Below are positions 59,982-64,000 of a DNA stretch of 64,000 nucleotides, one piece after another. Position numbers and translations under genes: made by a program. The stretch is taken from positions 1 through 64,000 of the forward strand of contig JADJXO010000013.1 of NCBI GenBank assembly GCA_016715825.1, written 5' to 3'. Each line of letters opens with the position of its first letter. Position 1 is the stretch's first letter. The notes beneath the pieces were generated by a model. That model had not been told where the DNA came from. It did no database searches and saw only the letters and a list, made by a program, of their open reading frames with translations. The stretch comes from Nitrospira sp. GTDB taxonomy: Bacteria; Nitrospirota; Nitrospiria; Nitrospirales; Nitrospiraceae.

Positions 59982-61079
59982 ATGCCGTTGATCTGGGCTG
60001 CCGTCTCAGGACATGGATTCGGCCACGCCGCACAAGTCGTACCGGTACTCAATGCATTAGGCCGTCTCGTTCCGAATCTTCGCGTTCTCCTTCGGACCAC
60101 TGTCCCTGCCTCATTCTTCACGGATCGTCTCACGATGCCCTGGGAAATGAGTGCTGCGCAGCAGGACATCGGTTGCATTCAAAACGGCCCCATGACGATC
60201 GACGTGGAAGCGACCTGGCACGAACATGAGCGATTCCACAAGACCTGGAACGGTCGCCTTCAAACTGAGGTTGACGCCATGCGGGCCGCCGCTCCGGATC
60301 TTGTCTTGGCCGATACTCCGTACTTGGCTCTGGCAGCGGGAAAGACCGCCGGCATTGCCACCGTCGCACTCGTCAGTCTGACGTGGGACCTGGTCCTATC
60401 CGAGTACGAGCCTCCTCCATCGATCGACGGACGGGCACTCATCCAGTCGATCCGACAAGCCTATCGTGAGGCTGATCTCGCACTACGAATTACGCCGGCT
60501 CCTACCATGACGGTCTTCAACAAGTTGATCGACATTGGCCCGATCGCCGAGCCGGCTCCTTCAGCGCGTGAACAACTCACCGAGCTGCTGAAGCTGAGGC
60601 CCGGAGAACGCGCGGTCCTCATCGGATTCGGAGGAATTCCCCTTGATGCGCTCCCATTTGAAACAGTGGAATCACTTCCCGGCTACCGCTTCCTCTTCGA
60701 CGGCTCCATCCCATCGACAAGCAGGCGATTCGTCTCTACCAAGTCCTTGCCGTTTTCGTTTAAAACCTTGCTGGCCTCCGTCGATATCGTCATGACCAAA
60801 CCGGGCTACGGGACATTGGTGGAAGCGGTGGCACTGCAGACACCTCTGGTCTATGTGCGACGGTACAACTTTGCCGATGAACAACCGCTGGTGGATTATC
60901 TGCGCCAGTATGGACGAGGAGTAGAACTGTCGATGCCCAATTTCGAATCAGGCCAATGGGATCTGACACTTATCAAGGCCATCGAGATGCCTGCGCTTCA
61001 GACCGATCCACCTCCGCCCACTGGGGCAACAGAAGCCGCAGGCCGTATCGCACCATACTTTCTGGATGGTAGGAAATAA
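59982..61079 (+). CDS. Glycosyltransferase-like protein (GT-B, COG1819-type)
   Basis: A 365-residue GT-B protein. Its start MPLIWAAVSGHGFGHAAQVVPVLNALGRLVPN is a substrate-binding glycine/His-rich loop found in glycosyltransferases and in the N-terminal half of L-arabinokinase-type proteins; the C-terminal VMTKPGYGTLVEAVALQTPLVYVRR is the usual donor-site motif. A sugar-transfer role is likely but the donor is unknown. It ends four bases before the next gene start. Confidence 0.75.
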   Translation: MPLIWAAVSGHGFGHAAQVVPVLNALGRLVPNLRVLLRTTVPASFFTDRLTMPWEMSAAQQDIGCIQNGPMTIDVEATWHEHERFHKTWNGRLQTEVDAMRAAAPDLVLADTPYLALAAGKTAGIATVALVSLTWDLVLSEYEPPPSIDGRALIQSIRQAYREADLALRITPAPTMTVFNKLIDIGPIAEPAPSAREQLTELLKLRPGERAVLIGFGGIPLDALPFETVESLPGYRFLFDGSIPSTSRRFVSTKSLPFSFKTLLASVDIVMTKPGYGTLVEAVALQTPLVYVRRYNFADEQPLVDYLRQYGRGVELSMPNFESGQWDLTLIKAIEMPALQTDPPPPTGATEAAGRIAPYFLDGRK

Positions 61080-61082
61080 GAT

Positions 61083-61910
61083 GTGCGTATCCTAATTCTC
61101 TGCATCAGAATCTTTGACGGCATCAGTACCCGCATCATCACATTTCTGTTTCGTATTCAGCAGCTGCTGACCGGTGTGCTCCCGGCCGTCGCGTCCCCCG
61201 ACGAGCTCACTCGTTATCTTCAGGCCCACTATGGGCACACCTATCACAATGCGCCGGCTCAATACCCAGAGTACTCCCCTATCTGGGCACTCGAACCATG
61301 GGAAGAAGACGTATTGGCCCACCATATGGGCAGGCCTGGCATGGTCTTAGTTCTAGGGACCGGTGTGGGACGCGAATCCATCGCCATTGCGCAACAAGGC
61401 TATCGTGTGGTGGGCCTCGAACTGCATTTCGAGGCCTTGCACTGGGCCATCCAGCGAGCAACTGCGCGGAGTGCGTCTGTCTGGTTTGTTCAGGCCAGTT
61501 TCTTGGCTATACCGGTGAGAGCCGGCAGTGTCGACTACGTCCTGTTGCCAAGTGTCATGTACAGCGCGATCCCTGGAAAACGTCAACGACAAACCTGGCT
61601 ACAAAACATACGCACTTCCCTCAAGCCACAGGGACGGGCCATTTTGAACTTCATGGTTGATCGGGAGCCCGAAACGACGACCTACCGAGCGACGCTCGCG
61701 CTGGCCAGACAGATCATGAAGCTGCCCGGAGCCAACAAGAGTTACCAGCCGGGTGATACCTGCCATCAAAGTCATTTCCTTCATATCTTCAGAACCGAAG
61801 AAGAGCTCCGTTCGGAAGCGACCGAGACCGGCGCCACCATTCATGCACTCAACTGGGCCAATGGTTTCGTCATTTTGAGTTGGCCCACGTCTATCGATCC
61901 CCAATCCTGA
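61083..61910 (+). CDS. Class I SAM-dependent methyltransferase
   Basis: 275 residues from GTG at 61083. The SAM site is VLVLGTGVGRESIAIAQQGYRVVGLELHFEAL, then VDYVLLPSVMYSAIPGKRQRQTWLQNIRTSLKPQGRAI. The N-terminal 25 residues are hydrophobic (ISTRIITFLFRIQQLLTGVLP), so it may sit at the membrane. Acceptor unknown. It is close to both the glycosyltransferase-like gene and the PqqD/radical SAM genes and may belong to the same pathway. Confidence 0.85.
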   Translation: MRILILCIRIFDGISTRIITFLFRIQQLLTGVLPAVASPDELTRYLQAHYGHTYHNAPAQYPEYSPIWALEPWEEDVLAHHMGRPGMVLVLGTGVGRESIAIAQQGYRVVGLELHFEALHWAIQRATARSASVWFVQASFLAIPVRAGSVDYVLLPSVMYSAIPGKRQRQTWLQNIRTSLKPQGRAILNFMVDREPETTTYRATLALARQIMKLPGANKSYQPGDTCHQSHFLHIFRTEEELRSEATETGATIHALNWANGFVILSWPTSIDPQS

Positions 61911-61986
61911 TCCCGTTCCGGGGTGCGACCACGAGCACGAAGAAAACCCCTGGAAGGTAGGCGATATATTTGGTATCCTCCCGACG

Positions 61987-62298
61987 ATGTCGTCTTCTCC
62001 GGTCTACACGAAGCACTCCGATTTCGTCCAGCGAGAGGTCGCAGGCGAATGTATCCTCGTTCCAATCCGCCGGAAGCTGGCAGAGGCCAACAGCATCTAC
62101 GTCCTGAACGAGACCGGTGCCGCCTTCTGGAATTCCATCGATGGGATACGCTCAACGCTGTCCATTGAACAGGAAATCGGTGACATCTACGATGTCGCTA
62201 TGGAACAGCTGCATCACGACTTCGAGACCTTATTGGCAGATCTGCGCATGATCGGGGCTATTCAGGAGGTACCCACCCACGATGGTTCAGCGACGTAA
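61987..62298 (+). CDS. PqqD-like RiPP recognition protein
   Basis: A 103-residue protein of the PqqD fold, which binds the leader of a precursor peptide and brings it to a radical SAM enzyme. The pattern is AEANSIYVLNETGAAFWNSIDG, then LSIEQEIGDIYDVAMEQLHHDFETLLADLRMIGAI. No clear ribosome-binding site upstream. Its end overlaps the start of the radical SAM gene by 17 bases, so the two are coupled. No precursor was recognised beside it. Confidence 0.85.
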   Translation: MSSSPVYTKHSDFVQREVAGECILVPIRRKLAEANSIYVLNETGAAFWNSIDGIRSTLSIEQEIGDIYDVAMEQLHHDFETLLADLRMIGAIQEVPTHDGSAT

Positions 62299-63193
62299 GC
62301 TGGATCACCTGCCTGATCGCTTCCCCCTCGCCTGTCAATGGGAAGTCACCTGTCGTTGTAATCTGCATTGCATCATGTGCTACACGGACTGCTTCAATGA
62401 ACCGGAGCGGATCCGACAAGAGCTGTCGACCGTCGAGGTGCTTCGCATTATGGAGGAACTCGCCGAAGCCGGCTGCCTGGAACTTTGCCTGACCGGCGGT
62501 GAACCGCTCGCACGTCCCGACTTTTTCCAGATCTATGAACGAGCGATCACACGAGGATTTCTGGTGACGCTGTTTACCAATGGGACCTTGATCACCGAGT
62601 CGATCGCCGACCGCTTGGCGGCGCTCCCTCCTCACCGAGTCGAAATCAGCTTACACGGGATAACGGAAACCACCTTCGAACAAGTCACGTTGGGGCGAGG
62701 ATCGTTCCAGCGGTGTCGGCAAGCAATCGGCTGGTTGACCGAGCGGCGAATTCCTCTGACGCTCAAGTCGACAGCCTTGACGTTGAACCAACACGAGATT
62801 CTCCCCATCAAGCGCTATGTCGACACCATCGAATCCGTAGGCTACAAACTTGGTGAAGAGATTCGACCGGCACTTGATGGGTCCGGTGCTCCCTTTCAGT
62901 TTGCGCTTGCACCGGAGGCTCTCGACGAACTCCATCGTCAGGATACGCAGCTCTTACGCGAGGCCTGCCAAAAACAAGTCCCGGACACACGCCCCTGCCG
63001 CAGCGGGGTGCGACGATTTCACATCGACGCGTACGGCGTTCTCCAACTATGCTCAGGAAACCGTGCTCAGGGCTATGATCTGCGGAAGGGATCGTTCCAG
63101 GAAGGATTTTACGGCCACCTACCTTCCTTCGGCTGTCGATGGAAACACGAAGCCACGACCGATCTCCTCCGCCCCGAGGTCACGCATGTCTGA
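62282..63193 (+). CDS. Radical SAM/SPASM protein 1
   Basis: 303 residues. The [4Fe-4S] motif is CRCNLHCIMC (Cys26, 30, 33), followed by GGEPL of the SAM-binding region and FTNGTLI. A SPASM-like C-terminal cysteine region is present (PCRSGVRRFHIDAYGVLQLCSGN...FGCRWK) for extra iron-sulfur clusters. It probably modifies a peptide delivered by the PqqD-like protein. Start overlaps pqqD; the end overlaps the next radical SAM gene by eight bases. Confidence 0.9.
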   Translation: MVQRRKLDHLPDRFPLACQWEVTCRCNLHCIMCYTDCFNEPERIRQELSTVEVLRIMEELAEAGCLELCLTGGEPLARPDFFQIYERAITRGFLVTLFTNGTLITESIADRLAALPPHRVEISLHGITETTFEQVTLGRGSFQRCRQAIGWLTERRIPLTLKSTALTLNQHEILPIKRYVDTIESVGYKLGEEIRPALDGSGAPFQFALAPEALDELHRQDTQLLREACQKQVPDTRPCRSGVRRFHIDAYGVLQLCSGNRAQGYDLRKGSFQEGFYGHLPSFGCRWKHEATTDLLRPEVTHV

Positions 63194-64000
63194 TGCACGT
63201 AAGCTCCCCGCTATGGCCTACGGCGAATTCAGCCGACGGATACATACTCACGCCACAGACGCCCATCACGTCACGAACGCGCAGCTCGAATTGACATACC
63301 GATGCAACCTCCATTGCCGCCACTGCTATACCGATCCCTACAACAACAAGGACTGGATCGCTCAAGAGCTGTCCCTCTCCGAAATCACTCGACTGATCGA
63401 TGACATGGCTCAACTCGGAATTCTCTGGTTGAACTTGACGGGAGGTGAGGTGTTTCAGCACCCTCGGTTTTGGGACATCTATGACCACGCCTATCACCGC
63501 GGGTTCCTGCTCCAACTCTATACCAACGGTACCCTGTTTACCGAGGCGATGGTGGCACGACTTCAGAATCGGCCTCCGTTTACGATCGACATTTCCTGCC
63601 ATTCCATCGACGAATCCTCCTTCGATTGGTTCACGCAAGTACCTGGCTCCTTTCGAGCGTTTCGGCGCGGGCTGGAACTCCTTCGAACAGCCGATCTCCC
63701 CTTTACCCTAAAGACGAAAGGAATGAATTGGAACCGACAGGAGTTACCGGCGATCAAAGATTTTGTCGAGTCTTTCGGGCAACCGTTCAGTCTCACCACA
63801 GCGCTGTCACCCCGGCTCGACGGGGATCTGTCTTCCTTGTCGCACCGATTGACTCCCTCCGATGTAGCCATGGTGCAGGTGGAATTGATGGGAGGGGAGC
63901 CCTCCGAAGAGGAATGCCGGGTAGCCACGGAACTATTACAACGGCCCCCGGATCGACTCTACCGCTGCGGCTGCGGCACGAACACGATTCATATTAATGC
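63186..64000 (+). CDS. Radical SAM protein 2 (cut by window edge)
   Basis: Translated here from ATG at 63186, inside the stop region of the previous gene; the frame is open to the right edge (271 codons seen). The cluster motif is CNLHCRHC (Cys40, 44, 47), then LNLTGGEVFQHPRFW and LYTNGTLFTEAMV. The visible end RCGCGTNTIHINA is the start of a SPASM-type region. It is a paralogue of the first radical SAM protein, with clear differences (YTDPYNNKDW). Confidence 0.88.
   Translation, partial: MSDARKLPAMAYGEFSRRIHTHATDAHHVTNAQLELTYRCNLHCRHCYTDPYNNKDWIAQELSLSEITRLIDDMAQLGILWLNLTGGEVFQHPRFWDIYDHAYHRGFLLQLYTNGTLFTEAMVARLQNRPPFTIDISCHSIDESSFDWFTQVPGSFRAFRRGLELLRTADLPFTLKTKGMNWNRQELPAIKDFVESFGQPFSLTTALSPRLDGDLSSLSHRLTPSDVAMVQVELMGGEPSEEECRVATELLQRPPDRLYRCGCGTNTIHIN

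Noticed and set aside
1..64000. tRNA, rRNA or CRISPR arrays
   Set aside because: No cloverleaf with a GGTTCGAATCC-type T-arm, no rRNA sequence and no regularly spaced repeats were found by reading; short tRNA genes could still be missed.

Overview
The window looks like part of a chromosome of a Nitrospirota bacterium, most likely Nitrospira. This is inferred from the mix of conserved genes and their order (DUF502, glmU, glmS, gatC, panD, gatA, gatB, eno, ftsB, era, mgtE, recO in one run), a Gram-negative envelope (lipoproteins, outer-membrane barrels, a PagL-like protein) and moderate GC. I could not run a search, so the genus is an inference. No tRNA, rRNA or CRISPR array was seen.

Region 1 (1-2031) is a nest of insertion-sequence remnants: an IS3-type element inside an IS256-type element, itself inside another IS3-type element, itself inside an IS5-type element. 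All are partial or frameshifted.

Region 2 (2127-25225, all minus strand) is a large exopolysaccharide or O-antigen-like island. It is headed by a NusG-paralogue antiterminator, and its leader carries a near match to the RfaH ops element. Next come genes for a CDP-linked, probably C-methylated branched sugar (cytidylyltransferase, SDR epimerase/dehydratase, C-methyltransferase, RmlC-type epimerase), a DUF4910 protein and a class IV aminotransferase. Export genes follow: two tandem OPX proteins, an outer-membrane barrel, and an ABC permease and ATPase. Last come five glycosyltransferases, a Wzy/WaaL-like membrane protein and two different ATP-grasp ligases (TupA-like and sugar-transfer-associated), which suggest amino-acid decoration of the glycan. 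The ABC permease is split by a -1 frameshift at a canonical slippery heptamer. A PilZ protein and a LuxR-type regulator sit just upstream.

Region 3 (28127-42592, minus) is core housekeeping in a long, tightly packed run: amino-sugar precursors (glmU, glmS), the GatCAB amidotransferase, panD, enolase, FtsB, Era, MgtE and RecO. Divergent from it (42796-47359, plus) are tmk, holB and metG plus one secreted protein.

Region 4 (47690-55313) is accessory: a small GTPase overlapping a response regulator, a cation efflux protein, a YcbK-like peptidase, a second response regulator, a VanZ protein, an unknown protein and a double-domain SagB-type oxidoreductase. Region 5 (55411-56960) has a stand-alone SLBB-like protein, a toxin-antitoxin pair with a broken toxin, and a family of short TTCACG-rich repeats that also lie inside coding sequence. 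Region 6 (56990-64000, plus) has TPR proteins, two envelope proteins, a glycosyltransferase-like protein, a methyltransferase, then a PqqD-like protein and two overlapping radical SAM genes, the second cut by the window edge. This last set resembles an undescribed peptide-modification (RiPP-like) locus whose substrate is not obvious.
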